A stretch of 64,000 bases of DNA from Candidatus Sulfopaludibacter sp. SbA3. Its GTDB lineage: Bacteria > Acidobacteriota > Vicinamibacteria > Vicinamibacterales > UBA2999. The notes beneath the pieces are model-generated. The model was not told where the DNA came from. It ran no database searches and saw only the letters and a program-made list of their open reading frames with translations. Shown piece after piece: positions 56,522 to 64,000 of the stretch. Location: assembly GCA_945903265.1 (NCBI GenBank), contig CAMDNQ010000001.1:247950-311949 (forward strand). Reading direction: 5' to 3'. Both the position numbers and the translations under genes were made by a program. The first letter of the stretch is position 1. Every line of letters begins with the position of its first letter.

Positions 56522-57901
56522 ATGGCCAGGAAATACCTCATCGAGACGTTCGGCTGCCAGATGAACGTCCACGACTCGGAGCGGATGGCGGGCCTGCTCG
56601 ACCAGGCCGGCTACGAGCCGACCGACGATCAGCACGACGCCGACGTCATCGTCATCAACACCTGCAGCGTGCGCGAGCACGCCGAAGACAAGCTGTACAC
56701 GCGCCTCGGGGAACTGCGAGTGCTTGGCGAGGAAACGGGCCGCCGTCCGGTCGTGGCGGTCGCCGGCTGCGTGGCGCAGCAGGAAGGCGCCGCGCTCCTG
56801 AAGAACACGAACGGGGGGCTGATCGATATCGTCCTCGGCACGCAGCGTCTCAAGATGCTCCCACTGCTGGTAGAGCAGGCGGCGCAGGCGCCGTTTGCCT
56901 CGGTCGATATCAGCCCGATGGACGACGTGAGCTTTCCCCTCGGGATCGCGCACCGGGCGGATCCCGTCCGCGCCTACGTGACAATCATCGAGGGTTGCAA
57001 CGACTACTGCGCGTTCTGTGTGGTGCCATACACCCGCGGACACGAGCGGATGCGCGCGAAGGCCGACATCCTGGCCGATGTCGCGGAGGCGGCGGCGACC
57101 GGACATCCGGAAGTGCAGCTCCTCGGACAGATCGTCAACCACTACCAGGCGCCCGACGATCCCGCGTGCGACTTCGCGCAGTTGCTCGCCGAGGTCCACG
57201 ACATTCGGGGCGTCGAACGGATTCGTTTCGCGAGTCCGCATCCACGTCACACGAGCGACCGGCTGATTGCGGCGATGCGCGACCTGCCCAACGTGTGCAA
57301 CCACATGCACCTGCCGGTGCAGTCCGGCTCGACGCGGGTGCTGGCCGCGATGCGGCGCCGTCATACGAGGGAGGAATACCTCGATCTGGTGGCGCAGATC
57401 CGTAAAGCCATTCCGGACGTGACCCTATCGACCGATATGATCGTTGGCTTCCCGGGCGAGACCGCGGCCGACTTCGACGACACGCTCTCGCTCGTGGAGA
57501 CGGTGCAGTACCACAGCATGTTCTCGTTCAAGTATTCGGTCCGGCCGAATACCCTCGCGTCCAAGCGGTTCGTGGACGAGGTGGACGAGGCAGAGAAGAC
57601 GAGACGGATCGTTGCGCTGCAGGCCTTGCAGCGCGGGATTCAGGCGCGGCTCAACGAGCGAGCGGTGGGAACGACCGTCGAGGTGCTGGTCGATACGGCC
57701 GGCCGCCGGCGGGATGCCGAGGTATCGGGACGCACGCGCGGCAACGCGGTTGTGAGCTTCCCGGTACCCGATTCGGGTACGGACGCGGCGACATGGGTTG
57801 GACGGACGGTGCCCGTCATGATCCGCAGGGCCGGGCCCCACACTCTGTGGGGTGAAGCCGCCCCCGGGGCGCTTCGGCAGGCGGGTACTGATTGTGCGTA
57901 G
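56522..57901 (+). CDS. miaB: tRNA-2-methylthio-N6-dimethylallyladenosine synthase
   Basis: A 459-residue radical-SAM methylthiotransferase for tRNA position 37. The N-terminal UPF0004 domain has cysteines in ETFGCQMNVHDSE, INTCSVREHAEDK and VAGCVAQQ. The radical-SAM cluster is GCNDYCAFCVVPYTRG (about residues 158-173), and a C-terminal TRAM domain closes the protein. It resembles MiaB more than RimO or MtaB. One departure is LLGQIVNHY, where the family usually has LLGQNVNSY. A BFN-domain gene follows. Confidence 0.93.
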   Translation: MARKYLIETFGCQMNVHDSERMAGLLDQAGYEPTDDQHDADVIVINTCSVREHAEDKLYTRLGELRVLGEETGRRPVVAVAGCVAQQEGAALLKNTNGGLIDIVLGTQRLKMLPLLVEQAAQAPFASVDISPMDDVSFPLGIAHRADPVRAYVTIIEGCNDYCAFCVVPYTRGHERMRAKADILADVAEAAATGHPEVQLLGQIVNHYQAPDDPACDFAQLLAEVHDIRGVERIRFASPHPRHTSDRLIAAMRDLPNVCNHMHLPVQSGSTRVLAAMRRRHTREEYLDLVAQIRKAIPDVTLSTDMIVGFPGETAADFDDTLSLVETVQYHSMFSFKYSVRPNTLASKRFVDEVDEAEKTRRIVALQALQRGIQARLNERAVGTTVEVLVDTAGRRRDAEVSGRTRGNAVVSFPVPDSGTDAATWVGRTVPVMIRRAGPHTLWGEAAPGALRQAGTDCA

Positions 57902-57912
57902 CGGGAGTGACC

Positions 57913-58398
57913 ATGCTGATCGAGATGACAATCAAGGGGCTGATGGTCGATCCCATCACCAACATGCCAATCGTGATCCTCAAGGACCGCGAAGGCGAGC
58001 GCGTCCTGCCGATCTGGGTGGGCATCTTCGAGGCGAACGCCATCGCGCTGCAGATTGAGAACATCGCGACGCCGCGGCCGATGACGCACGATCTGCTCCG
58101 CAACATCATCAGCGACCTCGAGGGGCGCGTCGATCGCGTGGTGGTGTCCGACCTGAAGGACAACACGTTCTTCGCGATTATCCACCTGACGGTGAAAGGG
58201 GAGCCGGTCGTCGTCGACGCGCGGCCGAGCGACGCGATCGCCCTTGCGTTGCGGACGCGCTCACCGATCCTGGTGGAAGAGACCGTGATCGACAATGCGA
58301 AGCCGATGGACTTCACATCGGAGGGCGCGGACAGCGAGCGGCTGCAGAAGTGGCTCGAGAGTCTCGACCCGGACGACCTGGGCAAGTACAAGATGTAG
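57913..58398 (+). CDS. Bifunctional nuclease (BFN/DUF151) domain protein
   Basis: A 161-residue protein consisting of one BFN domain: MTIKGLMVDPITNMPIVIL, LPIWVGIFEANAIALQIE, RPMTHDLLRNII, VVVDARPSDAIALALR and the C-terminal LESLDPDDLGKYKM. Some family members degrade RNA and DNA in vitro, but the physiological role is unclear. ATG at 57913 follows GGGAG and is 11 nt after the miaB stop, so it is probably co-transcribed with miaB. Confidence 0.9.
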   Translation: MLIEMTIKGLMVDPITNMPIVILKDREGERVLPIWVGIFEANAIALQIENIATPRPMTHDLLRNIISDLEGRVDRVVVSDLKDNTFFAIIHLTVKGEPVVVDARPSDAIALALRTRSPILVEETVIDNAKPMDFTSEGADSERLQKWLESLDPDDLGKYKM

Positions 58399-58400
58399 TG

Positions 58401-58459
58401 AGTGGTTGGTAGTTGATGGGGACAGGGCTGACGTTCTTGCCGCAAACCACCAACCCACT
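58401..58459. repeat. Imperfect inverted repeat after BFN gene
   Basis: Arms at 58401-58414 and 58444-58459 can pair over about 14 bases with one bulge and one mismatch (AGTGGTTGGTAGTT against AAACCACCAACCCACT). It could end transcription of the miaB-BFN unit, though it lacks a T-tract. It may instead be debris of a dispersed repeat. Confidence 0.45.
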
Positions 58460-58474
58460 GATCATTAACCCAAA

Positions 58475-58488
58475 GTCGGCCGGCCGAC
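58475..58488. repeat. 14-bp perfect palindrome upstream of parA
   Basis: GTCGGCCGGCCGAC is self-complementary and lies in the 224-nt gap before parA. It does not match the canonical parS site (TGTTTCACGTGAAACA). Its role is unknown. Confidence 0.4.
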
Positions 58489-58530
58489 ATCCTATTAGGG
58501 CGGCCGGTCTATTTGCGCCCCCTCCTCCCA

Positions 58531-58575
58531 ATTGTGCGATTTGTGATTGATCCCCTCGCACACAATACCTAGAAT
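58531..58575 (+). promoter_or_regulatory. Candidate parAB promoter with overlapping inverted repeat
   Basis: TTGATC (58547-58552) and TAGAAT (58570-58575) are 17 nt apart and form a good sigma-70 promoter, about 48 nt before parA. The inverted repeat ATTGTGCGA (58531-58539) / TCGCACACAAT (58556-58566) brackets the -35 and spacer. It could be an operator for autoregulation. The remainder of the gap shows no gene. Confidence 0.5.
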
Positions 58576-58622
58576 GGCGGCGTCGCTCCTCCACAACATA
58601 TCCACGCAGTCACAGCCGCAAC

Positions 58623-59393
58623 ATGATCGTCGCCATCGCCAATCAAAAAGGTGGCGTGGGCAAGACCACGACAGCGGTGAACCTTGCCGCCGCGCTGGCG
58701 ATGCGCGGCAAGAAGACCCTCCTCATCGACCTCGACCCGCAGGCGAATAGCAGCATCTCCTTCCTCAATCACGACGCCATCGAACGCAGCACCTTCGATG
58801 CGATCGCCGAAGCGGAATGTCGGCTGGCCGACATTATTCTTCCGACGACGCTGCCGAACCTGTTTGTGGCGCCGGCGCGCATCAGCCTGGCGAAGCTCGA
58901 AGCGCGGCTGGTAGGGGAGCTCGACGCGCACTTCAAGCTGAAGGACAAGATCGCTCAGCTCAATGGCGAGTACCAGAACATCGTGATCGACTGCCCGCCC
59001 GCGCTGGGTCTGCTGACGGTCAATGCGCTGGTCGCGGCGACGCACCTCCTCATCCCGATCCAGTCGTCATATTTCGCGCTCGAAGGAACGGACGATCTCC
59101 TCGAGACGATCGAGAAGGTCCGGCAGCGGCCGAATCCGGCGCTCCGGATCCTGGGGGTCGTCATCACGATGCACGACAAGCGGACGGCGCTGGCGCGCGA
59201 CATCCGGGAGCAGATCCAGAAGGTGTTCGGCGGGAAGGTCTTCAAAACCGTGATTGCCAAGAGCGTGCGGCTTGAAGAGAGCCCTGCCTACAAGGAATCG
59301 ATTTTCACGTTTGCGCCGGACTCTGCCGGCGCAACCGATTATTACAGCCTGTGCGAGGAGGTCATCGAACGTGTCGAAGCGCGGACTACCTAA
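58623..59393 (+). CDS. parA: ParA family chromosome-partitioning ATPase
   Basis: A 256-residue Walker-type ATPase. The deviant P-loop is ANQKGGVGKTTTAVNLAAAL (residues 6-25), followed by IDLDPQANSS and VIDCPPALGLLTVNAL. It has no N-terminal DNA-binding domain, as in chromosomal ParA/Soj. It binds DNA cooperatively with ATP and moves ParB complexes. It overlaps parB by 23 nt. There is no clear Shine-Dalgarno before the ATG. Confidence 0.92.
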   Translation: MIVAIANQKGGVGKTTTAVNLAAALAMRGKKTLLIDLDPQANSSISFLNHDAIERSTFDAIAEAECRLADIILPTTLPNLFVAPARISLAKLEARLVGELDAHFKLKDKIAQLNGEYQNIVIDCPPALGLLTVNALVAATHLLIPIQSSYFALEGTDDLLETIEKVRQRPNPALRILGVVITMHDKRTALARDIREQIQKVFGGKVFKTVIAKSVRLEESPAYKESIFTFAPDSAGATDYYSLCEEVIERVEARTT

Positions 59394-60192
59394 CACGCTG
59401 CGGATGCGGCATGACACCCATTACGTCGACGCGCTGGTGGCGTCGGCTGGTGCTCCCGTCGGCCGGATGATCCCCATCGACATGCTCGATCCCAACCCCG
59501 ATCAGCCGCGCCAGGTCATGGGCGATCTGTCGGAGCTGATTGCCTCGGTTACCGAGAAAGGGATCATCGAGCCGCTCATCGTGCGCGAGCGCGGGGGCCG
59601 GTTCCAGATCATTGCCGGCGAGCGCCGCTACCATGCCGCGGTTCAGGCGGGCCTCCGGGAAGTGCCGGCGATCGAGCGCGCGGTGAATGACGCCGAGATG
59701 ATGGAGCTGGCGCTCATCGAGAACCTGCAGCGCAAGGACCTGACGTCGTTCGAGGAAGCCGAGGCGCTGCACCAGCTCGCGCAGAAGTGCCGGTATACCC
59801 ACGAGGACATGGCGCGGAAGCTCGGCAAGTCGCGCACGGCGATCACCGAGTCGCTGGCCCTGAACAACATGCCTGACGAGGTCCGGAACCTCTGTCGGCT
59901 GGCCGACATTACGTCCAAGTCGACGCTTCTGCAAATCGTCCGGCAGGCGACGCCCGAGAAGATGCTGGCGCTCGTCGAGAAACTTGTCGCCCAGGGCGCC
60001 GTCACGCGCCAGGACGCGCGAACGGAGACGGCCAAGGGTAAGGCCGCGCGCCCGAAGCCCTTCGTCTTCTCGTTCCGGGCACCCACCAAGACCTTCAAAC
60101 TCCGCCTGGCATTCGCGAAGAGCCGGGTCGACAAGGCGGAGATCATCGACGCGCTCGAGAACATCATCAAAGAACTCCGCTCAGCGAAGTAG
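59371..60192 (+). CDS. parB: ParB/Spo0J family partition protein
   Basis: A 273-residue protein. The CTP-binding domain has PNPDQPRQVMGDL, GIIEPLIVRERGGRFQ and IIAGERRYHAAVQAGL (GERR box near residue 90). The helix-turn-helix region reads LGKSRTAITESLALNNM, and a C-terminal dimerisation helix ends the chain. GTG at 59371 follows GAGGAGG and lies inside the parA 3' end. No canonical parS was noticed in the window, and the rnpA-gidA-gidB neighbourhood seen in many genomes is absent. Confidence 0.92.
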   Translation: MSKRGLPNTLRMRHDTHYVDALVASAGAPVGRMIPIDMLDPNPDQPRQVMGDLSELIASVTEKGIIEPLIVRERGGRFQIIAGERRYHAAVQAGLREVPAIERAVNDAEMMELALIENLQRKDLTSFEEAEALHQLAQKCRYTHEDMARKLGKSRTAITESLALNNMPDEVRNLCRLADITSKSTLLQIVRQATPEKMLALVEKLVAQGAVTRQDARTETAKGKAARPKPFVFSFRAPTKTFKLRLAFAKSRVDKAEIIDALENIIKELRSAK

Positions 60193-60339
60193 GCGAGGCA
60201 GACTGCTGAGGCCGGTGAAGACCGGTTGGAGGCCGACGTGCGCCCGTGCATCGTCTCGGCTGATTCGGGCGGTTTCAGCTCGAATTTCTATCGTGTCGCA
60301 TAATACACGTTATGTTAACTAATAACGATTAGCAAACGA
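60193..60339. other. Intergenic gap between parB and GH57 gene with AT-rich palindrome
   Basis: This convergent gap of 147 nt is markedly more AT-rich at its 3' end. CGTTAT (60308-60313) and ATAACG (60322-60327) are complementary and flank a central GTTAAC. No coding frame is supported. It may hold terminators for both genes, but no classical terminator is seen. Confidence 0.4.
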
Positions 60340-62502
60340 TTACCGAGGCAGCTCGAGCTCGATTGGCGTGTGAGGCGGATGGTGCTCGGTCTCCACTCCC
60401 CCCTTCTCCACGGCGACCAGGAACGCGATCCGGCCGCCGGTCGGTAACTCGAAGCACCTGATCGGCACCCGCACCTCCAGAATCTGTCCCGCCGCAGCCG
60501 CCAGCCCCTCGCACGGCAGCGTGTCCCAGTTCCCGCCGGTTTCCCGGCGCTCAAGGCGTATCAGGCCGCCGGCGCCCACGACAATCTGGACTCCCGCCGG
60601 GTTCACGAACCGCAGACGGATCCGGACCTCCGGCGCCAGGAACGTCCGCATCGGCCCGTCGGCGTCGATGCGCAGCCACAGGTGCTCGCGGTCGAAGCCG
60701 AACTCGATGAGCGCAATCCGACCGCGCCCCGCGTCAATCTGCTGCATGGCGCCCCCGGCTATGGCCGTATCGAGGCAGCCCGCGCCCATCCACTCGAAGT
60801 AGCTGGTGACCTCGCCGTCGAGGGATGGGTCGACCAAGCCGGTTGGCGGCTCGATGACGAGCGCCGCCGTCTGGGTGGTGATGTTCGTGACGAAGAGGTC
60901 CTCGGGGATCGGCCGGTCCAGGGCCCGATACACGTTCCGCACGTGCCGGCGAAACAGGTCGTCGAATTCCCGGTCGTGGTCCGACGAGTGGTCGTCGCCG
61001 TACCACCAGAACCAGTCGCTGCCTTCTGCGATCAGCATTTCTTCGCGCGCCCGCTCGAGGGCTGCCGGCGCCGCGGTCGGCGCCGCCTGGTTGAGCGTCC
61101 GGCGCGCCTCAGCCAGCTGACCCCAGGCGCGATGGTCGTCCGCGTGGCCCATCCAGATATAGAAATCGCCGTTGATCCACGACCCAGGGAAGATCGACGG
61201 CAGCGTCGCCATTGGTGCGGCGCATGCCTCGCTCATCGTGACCGTGAGGAGTTCGGGATGCGAGGCGAGACGCCCGTACAGGGCCCGCAGGAACGGCCGC
61301 CCCTGGCCGTCGTAGTGCTCCCACGCATTCTCGCCGTCGAGGATGACGAAGATCGTCGCCTCTTCCCCGCCGGTCCGGCTTCCGTATCGCCGGCCCGCGG
61401 TCACAAGCCGGGCGATGAAATCGTCGGCCGCGCCGTCGGCGGACCAGCCTGCGTAAGTGAATCCGATGAGATCAGACAGCGCGTGATCGCGGAAGCCGCA
61501 CGCGACCGGGTGGCCGCCTGCCGTCACGGCGTAGGGTGTGTACAGCCGCTCGGGCTCCTCCAGATGCCCGTCTCCCCCTCGCGTCAGCGGCGCGCGCTGC
61601 GTCCGCGCCAGGATCTCCTCGTCGGTGGCCATCCACCGAAGTCCCGTCCGGGCCACGAGCGGCACCATCGCATCCGAGACCGAGCCTTCCGACGGCCAGA
61701 GTCCCAGCGGCCGCGATCCGAAAAGCCGCTCGTGGAGCGCCACTGCCCGCTCCAGTTGCTCCGCCGCGTCCTCCGGGTGACGGAACGCTTCACGCGGCAT
61801 CCGCGAGTGGGGATGGGTGCGCAGGTAGATGTCGCTGTCGCAGAGGAGCGGGAGAATCGGGTGATAGAACGGCGATGTCGACAGTTCCACCTGCCCGCGC
61901 CGGGACGCGTCGGCATATTCCGGAATCACGCGGCGCAGCAGCTCCAGTTCGACCTGCCGGAGCACCGTCTTGTCGTCCTCCGTGAAATTGCGACCCGTGC
62001 CCAGCAGACGTTGAATGCGGTCGTCGTGGTCGTAGTACCAGGCGTCGATCCAGGCGAGCTTGTGCCACACCTGGAGATCGCGCAGGTCGTCGATCGTGAA
62101 CTGGTCTGCCTGCGTGCGCGCGCCGGCATGCGCGCCGGCGTCGCGTTTTTCGATGAGCTCCCGGTACCGCGGGTGCGGGTCGATCATGCGCGTGCGCTGC
62201 GCGTGGAAGAAGTGCTGGACGCAGAAGGCGCGCTCGTCGGCCGTGAGCTGGCTGGCCGGCTTCAGTCCGAGCTCCAGGTGGCGATCGCGCGCCTCTTCCT
62301 GTGCGAACGCCTCGAGCTGGACAAGAAGGGACGGTACCAGGTTGAACGTGACCCTCACCTGCGGAAACTCACGCAGGAGGGCCACCATCCCCCAGTAGTC
62401 CTTGATGGCGTGGAGCCGCACCCAGGGGAGGACATGCTCTCCTGTCAGGAGGTCCTGGTAGAACGGCTGGTGCATGTGCCACAGGATGGCGACGCGCGTC
62501 AT
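60340..62502 (-). CDS. Glycoside hydrolase family 57 (alpha-amylase/alpha-glucan type)
   Basis: A 720-residue cytosolic protein with no signal peptide. GH57 signatures are AILWHMHQPFYQD at the start, LGLWPSEGSVSD with the likely nucleophile glutamate (about residue 270) and FVILDGENAWEHY with the likely acid/base aspartate (about 388). The C-terminal ~200 residues form a beta-rich domain. Family members hydrolyse or rearrange alpha-glucans such as glycogen; the exact activity is not readable. No glycogen genes are adjacent. Its ATG is only 1-13 nt from the divergent lptFG start. Confidence 0.9.
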   Translation of the reverse strand: MTRVAILWHMHQPFYQDLLTGEHVLPWVRLHAIKDYWGMVALLREFPQVRVTFNLVPSLLVQLEAFAQEEARDRHLELGLKPASQLTADERAFCVQHFFHAQRTRMIDPHPRYRELIEKRDAGAHAGARTQADQFTIDDLRDLQVWHKLAWIDAWYYDHDDRIQRLLGTGRNFTEDDKTVLRQVELELLRRVIPEYADASRRGQVELSTSPFYHPILPLLCDSDIYLRTHPHSRMPREAFRHPEDAAEQLERAVALHERLFGSRPLGLWPSEGSVSDAMVPLVARTGLRWMATDEEILARTQRAPLTRGGDGHLEEPERLYTPYAVTAGGHPVACGFRDHALSDLIGFTYAGWSADGAADDFIARLVTAGRRYGSRTGGEEATIFVILDGENAWEHYDGQGRPFLRALYGRLASHPELLTVTMSEACAAPMATLPSIFPGSWINGDFYIWMGHADDHRAWGQLAEARRTLNQAAPTAAPAALERAREEMLIAEGSDWFWWYGDDHSSDHDREFDDLFRRHVRNVYRALDRPIPEDLFVTNITTQTAALVIEPPTGLVDPSLDGEVTSYFEWMGAGCLDTAIAGGAMQQIDAGRGRIALIEFGFDREHLWLRIDADGPMRTFLAPEVRIRLRFVNPAGVQIVVGAGGLIRLERRETGGNWDTLPCEGLAAAAGQILEVRVPIRCFELPTGGRIAFLVAVEKGGVETEHHPPHTPIELELPR

Positions 62503-62515
62503 AATGGAACGCCGG

Positions 62516-64000
62516 ATGCGGACAATCGATCGTTACGTGATTCGTGAGGTGCTGTGGCCCTTTGTGATCGGGCTGCTGGTCTTCACGTTCATGTTAATCA
62601 TTCCGTTCCTGATCGAGTACGCCGAAAGTTTCATCTCCAAGGGCGTACCGATGCTGGTCGTCCTGCAGGTCATGGGGACGCTGCTGCCGTCCGCGCTCGC
62701 CTTGACGATTCCGATGTCGTTGCTGCTGGGGTTGCTTGTCGCGCTCGGCAGGTTATCGGCAGACCGGGAGTTCGTGGCGCTGCAGGCCTGCGGCGTCAGC
62801 CTTTTCCGCCTGGGACGGCCCGTGGCGCTGCTCTCGGTTCTGGCGTGGGCGGCCACCTCCTACGTGCTGCTGGTCGCGGTGCCGGACGCGAATCAGCGCT
62901 TCCGCGAAATCACCTTCAGTATCGTGGCCGAGCGCGCGGAAGGTGAGGTCCGCCCCCGCGTCTTCTTCGAGGACTTCCCCGACGTCGTGCTGTACGTGCG
63001 CGAGGTGTCGTCGAGCGGAGGCGGATGGACCGATGTCTTCATGGCGGACAATCGCGCCGGTCAGGCGCGGTCGGTGTACCTGGCGCGCCGCGGCCGTGTG
63101 GTGATCGATCGCGGAGACCGGACGGTAGAAATGGTCCTCGAAGACGGGGCGAGGCATACCGCCGACGGTACGGGCAAGTATGAGGTGTTCCAGTTCGACA
63201 GCCTGCTCCTCCGTCTGAATCCCGAGACGGTCTTCCCGCGTCAGGGGCCGCCGCTCGGCGCGCGCGAGATGTCGATCGCGCAGCTGCGCGATCGGGCCGC
63301 GGAGCTCGAGGCCGAGGGATTCTATCCGCACAGCGAGCTCTTCGAGATTCAGAAGAAGTTTTCGATCCCGTTCGCATGCCTGGTGTTCGGATTGATCGGG
63401 CTGGCGCTCGGTGTCAGCAACCGGCGGGACGGCAAGCTGGCCAGCTTCGTGGTGGGCATTGGGGTCATTTTCATCTACTACGTGATGCTCTGGATGGGTC
63501 AGTCGCTCATTCGCGGCCACATCATGCCGCCGTGGGTTGGCGCCTGGGCGCCGAACATCCTGCTCGGCGCGCTCGGGGGGCTGCTGTTTCTCTGGAAGGA
63601 TCGCGGCTCCGATCGTCCGATCCGGCTTCCGGCGATGCCGTGGATCCCCGCGGTGACCTTTCCACCGCTGCGTCTCCCGATGCTCAGCATTCTCGACCGC
63701 TATGTGGCGACGATGTACTTCCGCGTCGCCGCGCTCGCGGCGGTCGCCCTGGCTGGAATCTTCTATATCGCCACGTTCCTGGATCTCTCAGACAAAGTCT
63801 TCCGCGGCCAGGCGACCTGGGGGATGCTGGCCGCCTATTTCTGGTATGCGACGCCGCAGTACGTCTATTACGTCCTGCCGCTCGCGGTGCTGGTCGCGTC
63901 CCTCGTCACGATCGGGCTGCTCACCAAGAACAGCGAGCTCATCGTCATCAAGGCGTGCGGCATCAGCCTCTACCGCGTGGCGCTGCCGATGGTCGTCGCG
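62516..64000 (+). CDS. LptF-LptG fusion permease of the LPS exporter, 3' end cut by window
   Basis: The frame is open from ATG 62516 (ATG at 62504 is also in frame) to the window end, 495 codons. Residues 1 to about 375 form a complete YjgP/YjgQ permease: RYVIREVLWPFVIGLLVF, MSLLLGLLVALGRLSADREF, VALQACGVSLFRLGRP, a periplasmic jellyroll, then FSIPFACLVFGLIGLALGV and three more helices. At about residue 392 a second permease begins (ILDRYVATMYFRVAALAAV, YYVLPLAVLVASLVTIGLL, NSELIVIKACGISLYRVALP). I checked that the frame is continuous with no stop. In E. coli LptF and LptG are separate ~360-residue proteins that use LptB. Confidence 0.88.
   Translation, partial: MRTIDRYVIREVLWPFVIGLLVFTFMLIIPFLIEYAESFISKGVPMLVVLQVMGTLLPSALALTIPMSLLLGLLVALGRLSADREFVALQACGVSLFRLGRPVALLSVLAWAATSYVLLVAVPDANQRFREITFSIVAERAEGEVRPRVFFEDFPDVVLYVREVSSSGGGWTDVFMADNRAGQARSVYLARRGRVVIDRGDRTVEMVLEDGARHTADGTGKYEVFQFDSLLLRLNPETVFPRQGPPLGAREMSIAQLRDRAAELEAEGFYPHSELFEIQKKFSIPFACLVFGLIGLALGVSNRRDGKLASFVVGIGVIFIYYVMLWMGQSLIRGHIMPPWVGAWAPNILLGALGGLLFLWKDRGSDRPIRLPAMPWIPAVTFPPLRLPMLSILDRYVATMYFRVAALAAVALAGIFYIATFLDLSDKVFRGQATWGMLAAYFWYATPQYVYYVLPLAVLVASLVTIGLLTKNSELIVIKACGISLYRVALPMVVA

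Noticed and set aside
57764..57780. 17-nt palindrome GTACCCGATTCGGGTAC in miaB as a regulatory site
   Set aside because: It lies in coding sequence of the TRAM domain with no promoter nearby; it is most likely a chance palindrome.
58475..58488. Palindrome considered as a parS site
   Set aside because: GTCGGCCGGCCGAC does not resemble the TGTTTCACGTGAAACA consensus and is what GC-rich DNA can produce by chance.
60682..62547. 621-codon open frame antisense to the GH57 gene
   Set aside because: The sense strand carries intact GH57 motifs; the antisense product is low-complexity and Arg/Val-rich.

Overview
This is a 64 kb, GC-rich chromosomal segment that is almost fully coding, with 53 protein genes and one tRNA. 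It has no gap longer than about 225 bases and no phage, insertion sequence, CRISPR array or resistance island that I can see. The gene set is that of a diderm (Gram-negative) bacterium: Tol-Pal, Lpt lipopolysaccharide export, RND efflux with an outer-membrane factor, Pal and many exported proteins. Long-form HPF, the PD40/M28 exported proteins, the fused Lpt subunits and the general protein style suggest Acidobacteriota, possibly Vicinamibacteria. That placement is an inference; no rRNA or marker tree is available here.

Layout. 0-5.4 kb: a truncated TerC protein, an exported M28 peptidase with its PD40 partner, and a class A PBP. 5.4-11 kb: a tripartite RND efflux operon. 11-18 kb: accessory exported proteins (M48 protease, beta-barrel protein, degenerate serine hydrolase, DUF4390 protein, metallo-beta-lactamase-fold enzyme, 4-TM protein, bacilliredoxin, EF-hand/lectin-like protein). 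18-26 kb: Kup, acylphosphatase, Apt, tRNA-Arg(CCU), a TPR membrane protein, an orphan peptide-binding lipoprotein, MutS. 25.8-28.8 kb: TsaB-RimI, DUF465, Psd-PssA. 28.7-36 kb: a very large membrane histidine kinase, an unknown membrane protein, an aminotransferase, a BamB-like propeller protein. 36-49.3 kb: GuaA, DnaE, RecJ, an LptC/LptA-like protein, LptB, RpoN, HPF, RapZ, a cupin. 49.3-54.7 kb (minus strand): TolQ-TolR-TolA/TonB-TolB-Pal-CpoB-SSB. 54.7-60.2 kb: RecN, MiaB, a BFN-domain protein, ParA-ParB. 60.3-64 kb: a GH57 hydrolase, then an LptF-LptG fusion cut by the window end.

How the genes fit together. Envelope construction dominates. LptC/A-like, LptB and the LptFG fusion would supply the LPS export machine from two loci. 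Tol-Pal-CpoB handles outer-membrane constriction, PBP1 makes peptidoglycan, and Psd/PssA make phosphatidylethanolamine. Information genes (dnaE, recJ, mutS, recN, ssb, miaB, tsaB/rimI, parAB) are interleaved with these.

The segment is very tightly packed. Many same-strand pairs overlap by 4 nt, several convergent pairs overlap at a shared CTAG or CTAA, and several divergent pairs start within 1-35 nt of each other, so promoters must lie inside neighbouring genes. I found no convincing novel multigene system. The most unusual items are the single-chain LptFG and LptC/A-like proteins, the roughly 12-TM histidine kinase, a serine-hydrolase-fold protein lacking its catalytic lysine, and a REP-like inverted pair inside the signal-peptide coding region of a TolC homologue.
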